Notes: generated from the letters alone by a model not told the origin. A stretch of DNA of 64,000 nt from Pseudooceanicola nanhaiensis (GCF_020171315.1 NZ_JAIUZP010000001.1:558001-622000); one strand, 5' to 3'; shown: positions 44,242 through 52,589, numbered from the stretch's first letter. Numbers and translations: made by a program.

Positions 44242-45238
44242 GACTGCCATCTGGCGCGGCCTGCTGATGGCCGCGCTTTTCCCGCTGGCGGCACAGGCGC
44301 AGGAAGCGGTGCTTGAGGGCCTCGATTACCCTTGGGACATCGAGGCACAGGGCGAGGTGATCTACGTCACCGAGAAGCGCGGAACGATCGGCATCTTCGA
44401 CGGCGAGACCTTCGCCCGGCTGCCCGTAGAGACCAGCGCGCCGATCCTGGATGACCGGGGGGGCGGGCTGCTTGGCCTCGCGCTTCGGCCCGACTTTGCG
44501 CGGAGCCGCCGCGCGGTTGTCTATCAGCACATGGGCACGCCTGAGGACCGCAGCAACCGCGTCATCGAGATCGAACTGGACGGCTCTGCCTGGATCGAGA
44601 CGCGCGTGCTGCTCGACGGCATCCCCGGCCATCCGCTTTACAATGGCGGGCGCGTGGCCTTCGGGCCGGATGGCATGCTGTATGTCACGACGGGCTGGAC
44701 CGAGAACCGCGCGCGTCCGCAGGACCTGGGAAGCCTCGCCGGCAAGATCTTGCGGCTGACACCGGATGGCGCGATCCCCGAGGACAATCCCTTCGGCGGC
44801 TCGCCGGTCTGGTCGCTGGGGCATCGCAACCCGCAGGGGATCGTCTGGGATGCCGACGGGCAGCTCTACGCCGCAGAGCACGGTCAGTCCGGCCATGACG
44901 AGGTGAACCGGATCGAGCGGGGGGCCAACTACGGCTGGCCGCTTATCCAGGGCGACGAAACGCGAGGCGGGATGCAGGCGCCACTGGCCCATTCCGGGCG
45001 CAGCACCTGGGCGCCGTCGGGCCTTGCCTGGGAGGGCGAGCGCCTGCTGCTGGCCAGCCTGCGGACGGGTTCTGTTATCTCGGTCGGTACCGATGGTGCG
45101 GTGTCCGAAGCCCTGAGCCTCGGAGATCGGGTGCGCGACGTGCTGGTGACCGAGGCGTATATCTACGCGATCACCAGCAACCGCTCGCCGCGGCGAGACG
45201 GTGCGTCCGATGATCGAATGATCCGCGTTTCCCGGTGA
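44231..45238 (+). CDS. PQQ-dependent sugar dehydrogenase family protein, exported
   Basis: This is a 335-residue six-bladed propeller of the soluble aldose/glucose dehydrogenase (YliI) type with a Sec leader. Landmarks are LDYPWDIEAQGEVIYVTEK, GGLLGLALRPDF, HRNPQGIVWDADGQLYAAEHG, and NYGWPLIQGD, regions that bind PQQ and calcium in known members. It would oxidise an aldose or aldehyde in the periplasm. PQQ synthesis genes are not in this window. Overlap with the cupin gene indicates co-translation. Confidence 0.88.
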   Translation: MAAKTAIWRGLLMAALFPLAAQAQEAVLEGLDYPWDIEAQGEVIYVTEKRGTIGIFDGETFARLPVETSAPILDDRGGGLLGLALRPDFARSRRAVVYQHMGTPEDRSNRVIEIELDGSAWIETRVLLDGIPGHPLYNGGRVAFGPDGMLYVTTGWTENRARPQDLGSLAGKILRLTPDGAIPEDNPFGGSPVWSLGHRNPQGIVWDADGQLYAAEHGQSGHDEVNRIERGANYGWPLIQGDETRGGMQAPLAHSGRSTWAPSGLAWEGERLLLASLRTGSVISVGTDGAVSEALSLGDRVRDVLVTEAYIYAITSNRSPRRDGASDDRMIRVSR

Positions 45239-45294
45239 CGGGATAATCATTGGACGTCATGAGCCCCGCACATATATCGTGAGGGGGACCCGTT

Positions 45295-46224
45295 GTGACC
45301 CTCGAACACCAGATCAAGGCCTCCCTTATGCTTCGTGAAAACATAAACGATCTCATAGCCTTGGCGGCAGTTGCCGAGGAACGGAGCTTCACCCGCGCGG
45401 CGGCCCGGCTCAACGTGTCGCAATCGGCCCTGAGCCATACGATCAAGGGGCTCGAGCAGCGGCTCGGTCTGCGCCTGCTGACCCGGACCACGCGCTCTGT
45501 GGCACCGACGTTGGAGGGCGAGGACCTCCTGACGACGCTCAATCCCTGTTTCGAGATGATTGAGGCGCGGCTCAAGGCGCTGAATGACGCGCGCGATCAG
45601 CCCACCGGTACGGTGCGGATCGTCGCGGTGGAATACGCCATCGACGCGCTCCTCTGGCCCAAGCTCTCGCCGGTGCTGAAGCAATACCCTGCGGTGAACG
45701 TCGAGTTCGTCATGGACTACGGCTATACTGATCTAGCGAGTTCGCAATGCGATGCCGGGGTGCGCTACGGCGAACAGGTGAGCGAGGGCATGATTTCGAT
45801 GCGCATCGGCCCGGAAGAGCGGATGATCTGCGTCGGTGCCCCCGAGTATTTCGAGGCGGCGGGCGCCCCGCAGGTGCCACACGACCTGGCCGAGCATCGC
45901 TGTATAAATTTGCGGTTGTCGACCCATGGCGCGCTTTATGCTTGGGAATTCGAGGACAAGGACGGCAACGAGATCCGCGTGAAGGTTTCGGGCCAGACTT
46001 GTTTCAACACGATCAGCCCGGTGATGCGCGCGGCGGTAGACGGCCACGGGCTCGCGCTGATCCCGGAACGGCTGGCGGCGGAGCACTTGGCCTCTGGGGC
46101 TTTGCAGACCTGCCTTGAGGATTATTGCCCTTACTTCCCGGGTTTCCACCTCTACTACCCGAGCCGGCAGCGTCCGTCTTCGGCCTTCGAGGTGGTGCTG
46201 GATGCTTTGCGAGAGCGGGGCTGA
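45295..46224 (+). CDS. LysR-type regulator, candidate controller of the dyad regulon (2)
   Basis: This is a LysR regulator of about 300 residues: INDLIALAAVAEERSFTRAA and VSQSALSHTIKGLEQRLGL form the winged helix. GAGGGGG stands 7 nt before GTG 45295, whereas ATG 45328 aligns better with the start of related LysR proteins; the GTG was kept on the ribosome-site evidence. It sits inside the regulated block, between the cupin/dehydrogenase unit and the next dyad at 46231. A half dyad (CATGAG) lies in its own leader near 45260. Confidence 0.88.
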   Translation: MTLEHQIKASLMLRENINDLIALAAVAEERSFTRAAARLNVSQSALSHTIKGLEQRLGLRLLTRTTRSVAPTLEGEDLLTTLNPCFEMIEARLKALNDARDQPTGTVRIVAVEYAIDALLWPKLSPVLKQYPAVNVEFVMDYGYTDLASSQCDAGVRYGEQVSEGMISMRIGPEERMICVGAPEYFEAAGAPQVPHDLAEHRCINLRLSTHGALYAWEFEDKDGNEIRVKVSGQTCFNTISPVMRAAVDGHGLALIPERLAAEHLASGALQTCLEDYCPYFPGFHLYYPSRQRPSSAFEVVLDALRERG

Positions 46225-46230
46225 GGCAAT

Positions 46231-46273
46231 CATGAGGTGCTGTCATGAGTGGGTTGGCACATCCGGGCATTAA
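46231..46273 (+). promoter_or_regulatory. LysR-type dyad plus CATTAA hexamer
   Basis: CATGAGGTGCTGTCATG (46231-46247), then 20 nt, then CATTAA at 46268-46273. The next start codon is at 46334. It is nearly superimposable on the promoter at 43646. Confidence 0.7.
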
Positions 46274-46333
46274 GGTTCCGCAACGCCGGACCACATGAAG
46301 GGGGTAACCGGAACCAGCCCGACAGGAGCTCCT

Positions 46334-47095
46334 ATGAAGACCTACGTTGCCGCTTCGGCTCTCGCCCTCATGACCACTGGCGCCACCGCGCAGGAGGTGT
46401 CCAGAACCCTGCCATCCGCCGTCGGCGCCGTCGCGCCCGCGCTCGAGGCCTATTCCACCAACGATCTTTTCGGCTCTGTCTGGGCGGGTGAAGAGCTGTC
46501 CATGCGCGACCGCGCGCTTGTCACCTTCGCGGCGCTGATGACGCGCCATGAGACGGAGAACCTCGGCAGCTACGTCGAACTGGCCCTCGACGCAGGCGTG
46601 ACCCCGGCCGAGCTGTCGGAGACGATCACCCATCTCGCCTTCTACACGGGCTGGGGCAATGCCACCGCCGCTGCCGAGGCGATGGCACCGGTCTATGAGG
46701 CGCGCGGTGTCGCGGCAGAAGACCTGCCGGCGGTCGAGCCCGAACTTCTGCCGATCAATGAGGAAGCCGAGGCGGCGCGGGAAGAAACCGTGCGTGGCAA
46801 CTTCGCCAATGTCAGCATGGGTGTCGTCGATACCACGCGCGAGATGCTGTTCAACGATTTGTGGCTGCGCCCGGCACTCGCGCCCCGCGACCGCAGCATG
46901 GTTACCGTCGCCGCGCTGATCGCCGCCGGTCAGCCCGAGCAGATGACCTTCCACCTCAACCGCGCAATGGACAACGGGCTGACGCAGGAAGAGGCAGGCG
47001 CCATGCTCTCGCATCTCGCTTTCTACGCCGGCTGGCCCAAGGTTTTCTCGGCGCTGCCGGTGGCCAAGCAGGTCTTCGAGGCGCGAGCGAACTAA
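46334..47095 (+). CDS. carboxymuconolactone decarboxylase family protein, exported, two domains
   Basis: This is a 253-residue protein with a Sec leader (TYVAASALALMTTGATA) and two tandem CMD-like helical domains. The first has LSMRDRALVTFAALMTRH and ITHLAFYTGWGNA; the second has LAPRDRSMVTVAALIAAG and LSHLAFYAGWPKV. The CxxC pair of AhpD-type peroxidase partners is absent, so decarboxylase or another CMD activity is more likely than thiol redox chemistry. ACAGGAGC lies before ATG 46334. It heads a three-gene unit that ends at the terminator at 48233. Confidence 0.87.
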   Translation: MKTYVAASALALMTTGATAQEVSRTLPSAVGAVAPALEAYSTNDLFGSVWAGEELSMRDRALVTFAALMTRHETENLGSYVELALDAGVTPAELSETITHLAFYTGWGNATAAAEAMAPVYEARGVAAEDLPAVEPELLPINEEAEAAREETVRGNFANVSMGVVDTTREMLFNDLWLRPALAPRDRSMVTVAALIAAGQPEQMTFHLNRAMDNGLTQEEAGAMLSHLAFYAGWPKVFSALPVAKQVFEARAN

Positions 47096-47106
47096 GTCTT
47101 TGGGCC

Positions 47107-47124
47107 GCGGGGCTTCGGCCCCGC
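47107..47124 (+). terminator. intercistronic hairpin
   Basis: GCGGGGC-TTCG-GCCCCGC, a stable tetraloop hairpin, lies between the CMD gene and the next gene. No T-run follows, so partial attenuation or mRNA stabilisation is more likely than termination. Confidence 0.45.
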
Positions 47125-47146
47125 TGCCGCAATTCAGGAGGACAGC

Positions 47147-47785
47147 ATGAAGATCGGCATTCTCGGATCGGGTCTGATGGGCGGCAAGCTCGGCGCGCTC
47201 TGGGCGGCCTCTGGCCATGAGGTCACCTTTGCCTATGCGCGCAGCGCGGCGAAGCTCGAGCGTCTTGCGCGGGAGAGCAACGGGCACGCGGGAACCATTG
47301 CCGACACAGTGGACGAGGCCGACGCACTGCTACTGGCCGTGCATTGGTCGAGGGTCGGCGACGTGCTGGAGCAGGCGGGTGATCTGGCTGGAAAGGTGGT
47401 GCTGAACTGCTGTGTGCCGCTCGACGAAGCCAACCGGGACCTCGTCGTCGGTACCACCTCATCCGGCGGCGAGGAACTGGCCCGGATGCGTCCGAAGGCG
47501 CGCTGGGTGTCGTGCTTCAATACAACGCCCTCAGAGAGTTTCGCGCCGGTTTTCGCCCGTAAGGGGCAGGAGCCCGCGCCGCAGGTCTTCACCTATGGAA
47601 ACGACGCAGATGCCAAGGAAATCGCCGGCCAGCTCATCCGCGACATCGGCTTCGAGCCGCTAGACACCGGCGGTTTGCGCAACGGCCGCTATGTCGAGCC
47701 CTTCGCCATGGCCACAGTCGAACTGGCTTACGCCCAACCGGGCGGGCCAGCGCTTACCTACAGATTCACCAAGCTGCGCCGCTGA
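47147..47785 (+). CDS. NADPH-dependent F420-reductase-like oxidoreductase
   Basis: This is a 212-residue Rossmann-fold protein beginning [16 protein letters not shown], followed by [13 protein letters not shown], where the positively charged residues suit [21 protein letters not shown] and the C-terminal [19 protein letters not shown] resemble F420H2:NADP oxidoreductase relatives that are widespread in bacteria lacking F420. The likely activity is an NADPH-linked reduction in the cytoplasm. CAGGAGGA stands before the ATG. Confidence 0.85.
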   Translation: MKIGILGSGLMGGKLGALWAASGHEVTFAYARSAAKLERLARESNGHAGTIADTVDEADALLLAVHWSRVGDVLEQAGDLAGKVVLNCCVPLDEANRDLVVGTTSSGGEELARMRPKARWVSCFNTTPSESFAPVFARKGQEPAPQVFTYGNDADAKEIAGQLIRDIGFEPLDTGGLRNGRYVEPFAMATVELAYAQPGGPALTYRFTKLRR

Positions 47786-47814
47786 CCGCGCAGCGAAACA
47801 GAAGGAGAAAGATA

Positions 47815-48210
47815 ATGAAAATCATCCGCGCAGGCAGCATTCCTTCCGGCCCCGGTCCCGCGGACTATTTCACCGGCACCGTTCGCATCGACCCGATGTT
47901 CCAGGCCGACGCGCCCGGCCGCACAAGCGGCGCGCATGTCACCTTCGAGCCCGGTGCGCGCACCGCGTGGCACACCCATCCGGCTGGCCAGACCATCATC
48001 ATCACCTTCGGCAAAGGGCGCGTGCAGCGCGAAGGCGGGCCGGTCGAGGAGGTCACTGCCGGTGACATCGTCTTCTTTCCGGCCGAGGAAAAGCACTGGC
48101 ACGGCGCCGCGCCGGAAAACGCCATGTCTCACATCGCCATACAGGAAAGCATAAACGGCTCGCCGGTGACTTGGATGGAGAAGGTGGCCGACGAGGACTA
48201 CAACGGCTGA
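47815..48210 (+). CDS. cupin, manganese hydroxynitrile-lyase-like, cytoplasmic
   Basis: This is a 131-residue single cupin without leader. [36 protein letters not shown] and [16 protein letters not shown] are very close to what I recall of the bacterial manganese cupins with (R)-hydroxynitrile lyase activity (GtHNL/AcHNL). Metal ligands would be the two histidines and glutamine of HTHPAGQ and the histidine of KHWHG. The in vivo role of that family is unknown; cyanohydrin cleavage may be a side activity. GAAGGAG precedes the ATG; a terminator follows. Confidence 0.85.
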   Translation: MKIIRAGSIPSGPGPADYFTGTVRIDPMFQADAPGRTSGAHVTFEPGARTAWHTHPAGQTIIITFGKGRVQREGGPVEEVTAGDIVFFPAEEKHWHGAAPENAMSHIAIQESINGSPVTWMEKVADEDYNG

Positions 48211-48232
48211 CGCGGTCAACCGCCGTTCTTGA

Positions 48233-48263
48233 GGACCGGGTGCGTTCCAGCGACCGGTCCTTT
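48233..48263 (+). terminator. Rho-independent terminator
   Basis: GGACCGG (48233-48239) and CCGGTCC (48254-48260) are followed by TTT. This ends the three-gene unit. Confidence 0.6.
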
Positions 48264-48300
48264 CATGTTCCGGCGTCAACGGCAGGGGCCTTGAGTGATA

Positions 48301-48343
48301 GATGAGCGGAGCTCATCTCTGCAAGGCAGAGATCGGGCATACA
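48301..48343 (+). promoter_or_regulatory. LysR-type dyad plus CATACA hexamer
   Basis: GATGAGCGGAGCTCATC (48301-48317) has perfect 6-bp arms; CATACA follows after 20 nt at 48338. The start codon of the next gene is at 48427. Confidence 0.7.
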
Positions 48344-48426
48344 CGCGAGCTATACGCGCCGCGTATCAAAGGGCAGCCCGCCTCGCGACTGCGAGGCCTC
48401 CAGTCCGCAACCGAACGAGCCGATCC

Positions 48427-49131
48427 ATGACCCGCCCCCACATCATCTGCCACATGATCACGACCATCGACGGCCGGTTGCTTGCCGACCGCTGGCCTTG
48501 CGAGGAGAAAGAGCTGCTCGAGATCTATGACGCCGCCGCTGCCCGGCTGGACGCGGATGGATGGATCGTCGGACGTGCGACGATGGAGGCGCATTACCTT
48601 GAGGCCGCCGATCCAGCGCCACCAGAAGGGATCGGCCCGCGGGATGATCGCATCGCGGCGGATCACGATGCGCGCTCGGATATCGGCATCTGCATCGACC
48701 GGACGGGCCGGCTCCGCCCTGAGAGCGGAGAGATCGACGACGCGCATTTGGTAATGGTACTTGGCGAGACCGTCCCGCGCGCCCATGTCGAGATGCTGGT
48801 CGAGCGCGGCGTTTCGGTGGTTTTCCTCGGCTCGGGCGAGGGGGCGCTGGCCGATGCGCTGACGCGGATCGCGCGTGCCTTCGGCGCAAGGCGGCTGATC
48901 CTCGAAGGCGGTGGCGAGATCAATGGCGCTTTCCTGGCAGAGGGGCTGATCGACGAGACCAGCACGCTCATCTACCCGTTGGTGGACGGGCAGGGCGGTA
49001 TCCCCGCCATCTACGAGCACCGCGGCGCGACCGAGGTGCGCAGCCTCGAGTTGATCGCCGTAGAGACCCTCGACAAGGGCTGTGTTTGGATGCGCCACCG
49101 GGTGCTCGCCGGTGACCCGGCTGCACAATAG
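48427..49131 (+). CDS. RibD C-terminal (dihydrofolate-reductase-like) domain protein
   Basis: This is a 234-residue stand-alone RibD reductase-type domain. HIICHMITTIDGRLLADRW at the start, DADGWIVGRATMEAHYL, and the NADPH-side FGARRLILEGGGEINGAFL are the usual landmarks. Such stand-alone proteins are NADPH-dependent reductases, rarely tied to riboflavin synthesis; here a detoxifying reduction fits the neighbours. ATG 48427 lacks a strong ribosome site. It is a single-gene unit with its own dyad promoter. Confidence 0.87.
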   Translation: MTRPHIICHMITTIDGRLLADRWPCEEKELLEIYDAAAARLDADGWIVGRATMEAHYLEAADPAPPEGIGPRDDRIAADHDARSDIGICIDRTGRLRPESGEIDDAHLVMVLGETVPRAHVEMLVERGVSVVFLGSGEGALADALTRIARAFGARRLILEGGGEINGAFLAEGLIDETSTLIYPLVDGQGGIPAIYEHRGATEVRSLELIAVETLDKGCVWMRHRVLAGDPAAQ

Positions 49132-49360
49132 GTCGCGGACTGAGCCCCCGTGCCGCATCGGGGACCTTGGCACAGAACCGGCCGCCGGTCATCGTCGCAG
49201 TGGCAACGCAGCCGGTCCTTGCGGTCATTGCCGCGCCTCTGACCGGGACGGGCCCCATGACCTCTGTGCTTTCTCGGCCCGGCCGGGCCGGTCTGAGCGC
49301 GCGCGGGGTGCTTCTTCTGTCTCGCGGCGATGGCGCAGCTCACCTGACAGTCGAACCATT

Positions 49361-49402
49361 CATGAGGCGGGCTCATCGGCGCTATCGGGTTTCGCCCATA
49401 GC
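49361..49402 (+). promoter_or_regulatory. LysR-type dyad plus CATAGC hexamer
   Basis: CATGAGGCGGGCTCATC (49361-49377) is followed after 19 nt by CATAGC at 49397. It precedes the molybdenum hydroxylase operon that starts at 49528. Confidence 0.65.
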
Positions 49403-49527
49403 ATCGAGGCGGTCGGCATAGGACACTTGCAGGGCAGAGACCCCTTTTCGACATGGCGCCAGCGCCCGCTCTTCTGGCGGTGCCTCGCCATCGCCGCGAC
49501 AGACCCATCGAACCGACAGGTATGACA

Positions 49528-49974
49528 ATGCAGCTGAACATCAACGGTGCGACGCATGACGTCGACGTGGAACCCGATACCCCGCTCCTGTGGGTGATCC
49601 GTGAGGAACTCGGCCTGACCGGCACGAAATACGGCTGCGGCATCGCGCAATGCGGTGCCTGCACCGTGCTGATCGACGGTGTTGCGACACGCTCCTGCGT
49701 GACCCCGGCCGACAGCGTCGAGGGCCTCGAAATCCGGACCATCGAGACGGTCGAGGACACCGAGATCGGCCGCCGCGTGGTCGAAGCATGGGTCGAAAAC
49801 GAGGTCGCGCAATGCGGCTACTGCCAGTCGGGCCAGGTGCTGGCGGCGACGGCGTTGCTGAGCGATATTCCGAACCCGACGGACGAGGACATCGACGGTG
49901 CGATGACCAACCTCTGCCGTTGCGGCACCTACAACAAGATCCGCGCCGCCGTGCGCAGCGTGTCGGAGGCCTGA
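49528..49974 (+). CDS. 2Fe-2S subunit of a xanthine-dehydrogenase-family enzyme (IorA-like)
   Basis: This is a 148-residue small subunit with two [2Fe-2S] domains. The plant-type cluster sits in [18 protein letters not shown] with the fourth cysteine in TRSCV; the second cluster uses [13 protein letters not shown] and [14 protein letters not shown] 49528 has better spacing from ACAGG than 49522. It passes electrons from the molybdenum site of the following large subunit. No FAD subunit gene is present, which is the layout of isoquinoline-oxidoreductase-like enzymes that use cytochromes. Confidence 0.92.
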   Translation: MQLNINGATHDVDVEPDTPLLWVIREELGLTGTKYGCGIAQCGACTVLIDGVATRSCVTPADSVEGLEIRTIETVEDTEIGRRVVEAWVENEVAQCGYCQSGQVLAATALLSDIPNPTDEDIDGAMTNLCRCGTYNKIRAAVRSVSEA

Positions 49975-49977
49975 GCC

Positions 49978-52173
49978 ATGAGCGTGATTGACCAACTCAC
50001 GCGCCGCCTCGGGCAGGCGCCGGTGAACGTGTCGCGGCGCGGCTTCCTTGCCGGGTCCGGGGCGTTGGTGCTGGCCACTGCGCTGCCGCTGCGCCCGCTG
50101 CGGGGGCAAGAGGCCGCTGCCGAGGGGCCTGCCGTCACCGCTTTCCTGGAACTGCGCTCGGATGGCACGGCGCTGCTGCGCAGCCCGTTCATCGAAGGCG
50201 GGCAGGGCATTTTCACGGCCATGGCGCAGATCGTCGGCGAGGAGCTTGACCTCGCGCCCGAGAACTTCTCGGTCGAGATCGCCCCGGCGGGTGGTCCCTT
50301 CGCCATCATGGGGGGCTACCGGTTGACGGGCGGCAGCATGTCGACCCGCACCGGCTATCCGGTGATGCGCCAGCTTGGCGCTGCCGCACGGGCGATGCTG
50401 GTCGAGGCGGCGGCGCAGGACTGGGGTGTCGATGCCTCGGAACTGGTAACTGAGCCGGGCATCGTTGTGCATGAGGGCTCCGGCCGTCGCGTGGCCTATG
50501 GCGATCTCGCCGCCGCCGCGATGGACCTGCCGGTGCCCGCCGAGCCGACGCTCAAGGATCCGGCCGACTTCCGCTGGATCGGTACGGCCCTGCCGCGCAT
50601 GGATGTGCGGGCGAAATCCACCGGGCGCCAGACCTACGCCATCGATGTCGAGGTCGAGGGTATGCTTCTGGCGGCCCTTCGCCACGCGCCGCGCTTGGGC
50701 CTGACGCCCGCGGCGGTGACCAACCAGGCAGAGATCGAGGCGATGCGCGGTGTGCATTCCGTGCAGATGCTCGACGGGGCCGTGGCCGTGGTGGCAGAGA
50801 AATTCTGGCAAGCCCGCCGCGCCATTGACGCGGCCGAGATTGACTGGACCGAGGGGGAGGCGCGCTGGCCGATGCCCGCCGACTTCTCCTCTGTCGGATT
50901 CCGCGACACGTTGGCCGGTGCCACGGGCGAGGTGGTCGAAGTCGAAGCCTCGGGCGATGCCGCGGGCGTGCTGGAGGCCGCCGAGACGATGATCGAGGCC
51001 ACCTACGATGCGCCATACGTGGCACATGGTCAGCTCGAGCCGCCGTCTGCCACCGCGCGGTTCAACGAGGACGGCACCCTCGATCTTTGGATGCCCTGCC
51101 AGGCGCCTGAAATGTTCGTCGGTGCGGCGGCAGCAGCGGCCGGGCTGGACGCGAGCCAGATCAACCTGCACCAGCAGGTGCTGGGTGGCTTCTTCGGCCG
51201 GCACTTCCTCTATGCGACCGCCAACCCCTTCCCGCAGGCGATCGCGTTGGCCAAGGCCGTGGGCCGTCCGGTCAAGCTGATCTGGACCCGCGAGGAGGAC
51301 TTCCTGCGCGATGCGCCGCGTCCGCTGGGCCTCGCCCGGTTCCGCGGCGCGGTCGGCCCGGATGGCCCGACCGCGCTGCAGGTCGAGGTGGTGGGCGAGG
51401 GGCCGACCCAGCGCTGGTACCAGGCGCCTCCGGGGCAGGACCCTTCGGCGACCGAGGGCATCTCAGGCAAGACCTATGCGATTGCCAACAAGCACATCGG
51501 CCAGATCTACCACGCCAACCCGGCGGTCATCGGCTACTGGCGGGCCGTGGGCCACTCGATGCATGACTTCATGTACGAGAGTTTTCTCGACGAGCTTGCG
51601 CAGGCGGGCGGCCTCGATCCCTTCGAGATGCGCCTGTCGCTGCTCTCGAGCTCGGAGCGTCACCGCAAGCTGCTCGAACGCGTCGGCGAGCTATCGGGGG
51701 GCTGGCGCCCCGGTCCCTTCGAGGCCGAGGAAGGCACCACCCGCGCGCGCGGCGTGGCGATGGCCTCGCCATTCGGTTCAGAGGCAGCGGTGATCGCCGA
51801 GGTGTCGGTGGATGGCGGTGAAGTGCGCGTGCATCAGGTCTGGGTCGCGCTCGATCCGGGGCAGGTGGTGAACCCGAGCACCGTGGAGGCGCAGGTCCAG
51901 TCGGCGGTCGCGCTCGGCACGTCGCAGACCCTGGTCGAGGAACTGGTCTACGAAAACGGTGAGCCGACGGCGCGCAACTTCGACATGTATCCGATCCTGC
52001 GCCCCGACCAGATGCCGCAGGTGCATACGGCGATCGTCGAAAGTGGTGCCCCCATGGGCGGCGTCGGCGAGCCCGGTCTTCCAGCGGTCGGTCCGGCCAT
52101 CGTCAACGCGGTGGCAACGCTCACCGGGCAGCGCATCCGCAGCCTGCCCCTGTCGAAACACGACTTCGGATAA
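49978..52173 (+). CDS. molybdopterin subunit of a xanthine-dehydrogenase-family oxidoreductase, Tat-exported (IorB-like)
   Basis: This is a 731-residue catalytic subunit with a twin-arginine leader (NVSRRGFLAGSGALVLATAL). It has MAQIVGEELDLAPENFSVE, the cofactor-binding GGFFGRHFLYA loop, and the near-C-terminal GGVGEPGLPAVGPA with the catalytic glutamate of the family. It would hydroxylate an aldehyde or N-heterocycle with water, using a molybdopterin cofactor loaded in the cytoplasm before Tat export. The small subunit lacks its own leader and may travel as a partner. A cytochrome c gene follows after 3 nt. Confidence 0.92.
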   Translation: MSVIDQLTRRLGQAPVNVSRRGFLAGSGALVLATALPLRPLRGQEAAAEGPAVTAFLELRSDGTALLRSPFIEGGQGIFTAMAQIVGEELDLAPENFSVEIAPAGGPFAIMGGYRLTGGSMSTRTGYPVMRQLGAAARAMLVEAAAQDWGVDASELVTEPGIVVHEGSGRRVAYGDLAAAAMDLPVPAEPTLKDPADFRWIGTALPRMDVRAKSTGRQTYAIDVEVEGMLLAALRHAPRLGLTPAAVTNQAEIEAMRGVHSVQMLDGAVAVVAEKFWQARRAIDAAEIDWTEGEARWPMPADFSSVGFRDTLAGATGEVVEVEASGDAAGVLEAAETMIEATYDAPYVAHGQLEPPSATARFNEDGTLDLWMPCQAPEMFVGAAAAAAGLDASQINLHQQVLGGFFGRHFLYATANPFPQAIALAKAVGRPVKLIWTREEDFLRDAPRPLGLARFRGAVGPDGPTALQVEVVGEGPTQRWYQAPPGQDPSATEGISGKTYAIANKHIGQIYHANPAVIGYWRAVGHSMHDFMYESFLDELAQAGGLDPFEMRLSLLSSSERHRKLLERVGELSGGWRPGPFEAEEGTTRARGVAMASPFGSEAAVIAEVSVDGGEVRVHQVWVALDPGQVVNPSTVEAQVQSAVALGTSQTLVEELVYENGEPTARNFDMYPILRPDQMPQVHTAIVESGAPMGGVGEPGLPAVGPAIVNAVATLTGQRIRSLPLSKHDFG

Positions 52174-52176
52174 GTG

Positions 52177-52533
52177 ATGCAGAAAATTGGTACTCTTGTT
52201 CTCCTCGGCCTTCTTGCCGCGGAGCCCCTACTGGCGCAGGACGCCGCCGAAGGCGAAACCGTGTTCCAGCGGCGCTGCTCGGCCTGCCACACGATTGACG
52301 GGGCCAATCGCGTCGGCCCCAGCCTGCAGGGCGTTGTCGGTCGCGATGCTGGGACCTTCGACGGTTTCCGCTATTCGGGTGCGATGGAAGAGAGTGGGCT
52401 GATGTGGGATGCCGAGACGCTCATGAAATACCTCGAAAATCCGCGCGACATGGTTCCCGGCACGCGCATGGTGTTGCGCCTGCCCGATGAAGAAGATCGC
52501 CGCAACGTGGTGGAATTCCTGGCTACCCGGTGA
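52177..52533 (+). CDS. c-type cytochrome, electron acceptor of the Mo enzyme
   Basis: This is a 118-residue class I cytochrome c with a Sec leader (KIGTLVLLGLLAAEPLLA). Haem attachment is at RCSACHTIDG; GPSLQGVVGRDAG is the usual following loop, and the methionine of MVPGTRMV is the likely sixth ligand. Direct coupling to the molybdenum hydroxylase implies periplasmic electron flow from the enzyme to the respiratory chain. A GTG at 52174 also fits, but ATG 52177 is preferred. A strong terminator follows. Confidence 0.92.
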   Translation: MQKIGTLVLLGLLAAEPLLAQDAAEGETVFQRRCSACHTIDGANRVGPSLQGVVGRDAGTFDGFRYSGAMEESGLMWDAETLMKYLENPRDMVPGTRMVLRLPDEEDRRNVVEFLATR

Positions 52534-52567
52534 TCTCTGCGCAAGGCGCGAGGCATATCTATTCAAG

Positions 52568-52589
52568 AGAGGCGGCTTCGGCCGCCTCT
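52568..52589 (+). terminator. Rho-independent terminator
   Basis: A 9-bp stem AGAGGCGGC-TTCG-GCCGCCTCT begins 35 nt after the cytochrome stop, with a short T-containing tail. Confidence 0.75.

Noticed and set aside
45257-45275. CATGAG half-site in front of the LysR gene at 45295
   Set aside because: There is no matching right arm, so it is at most a half-site and was not counted among the nine.
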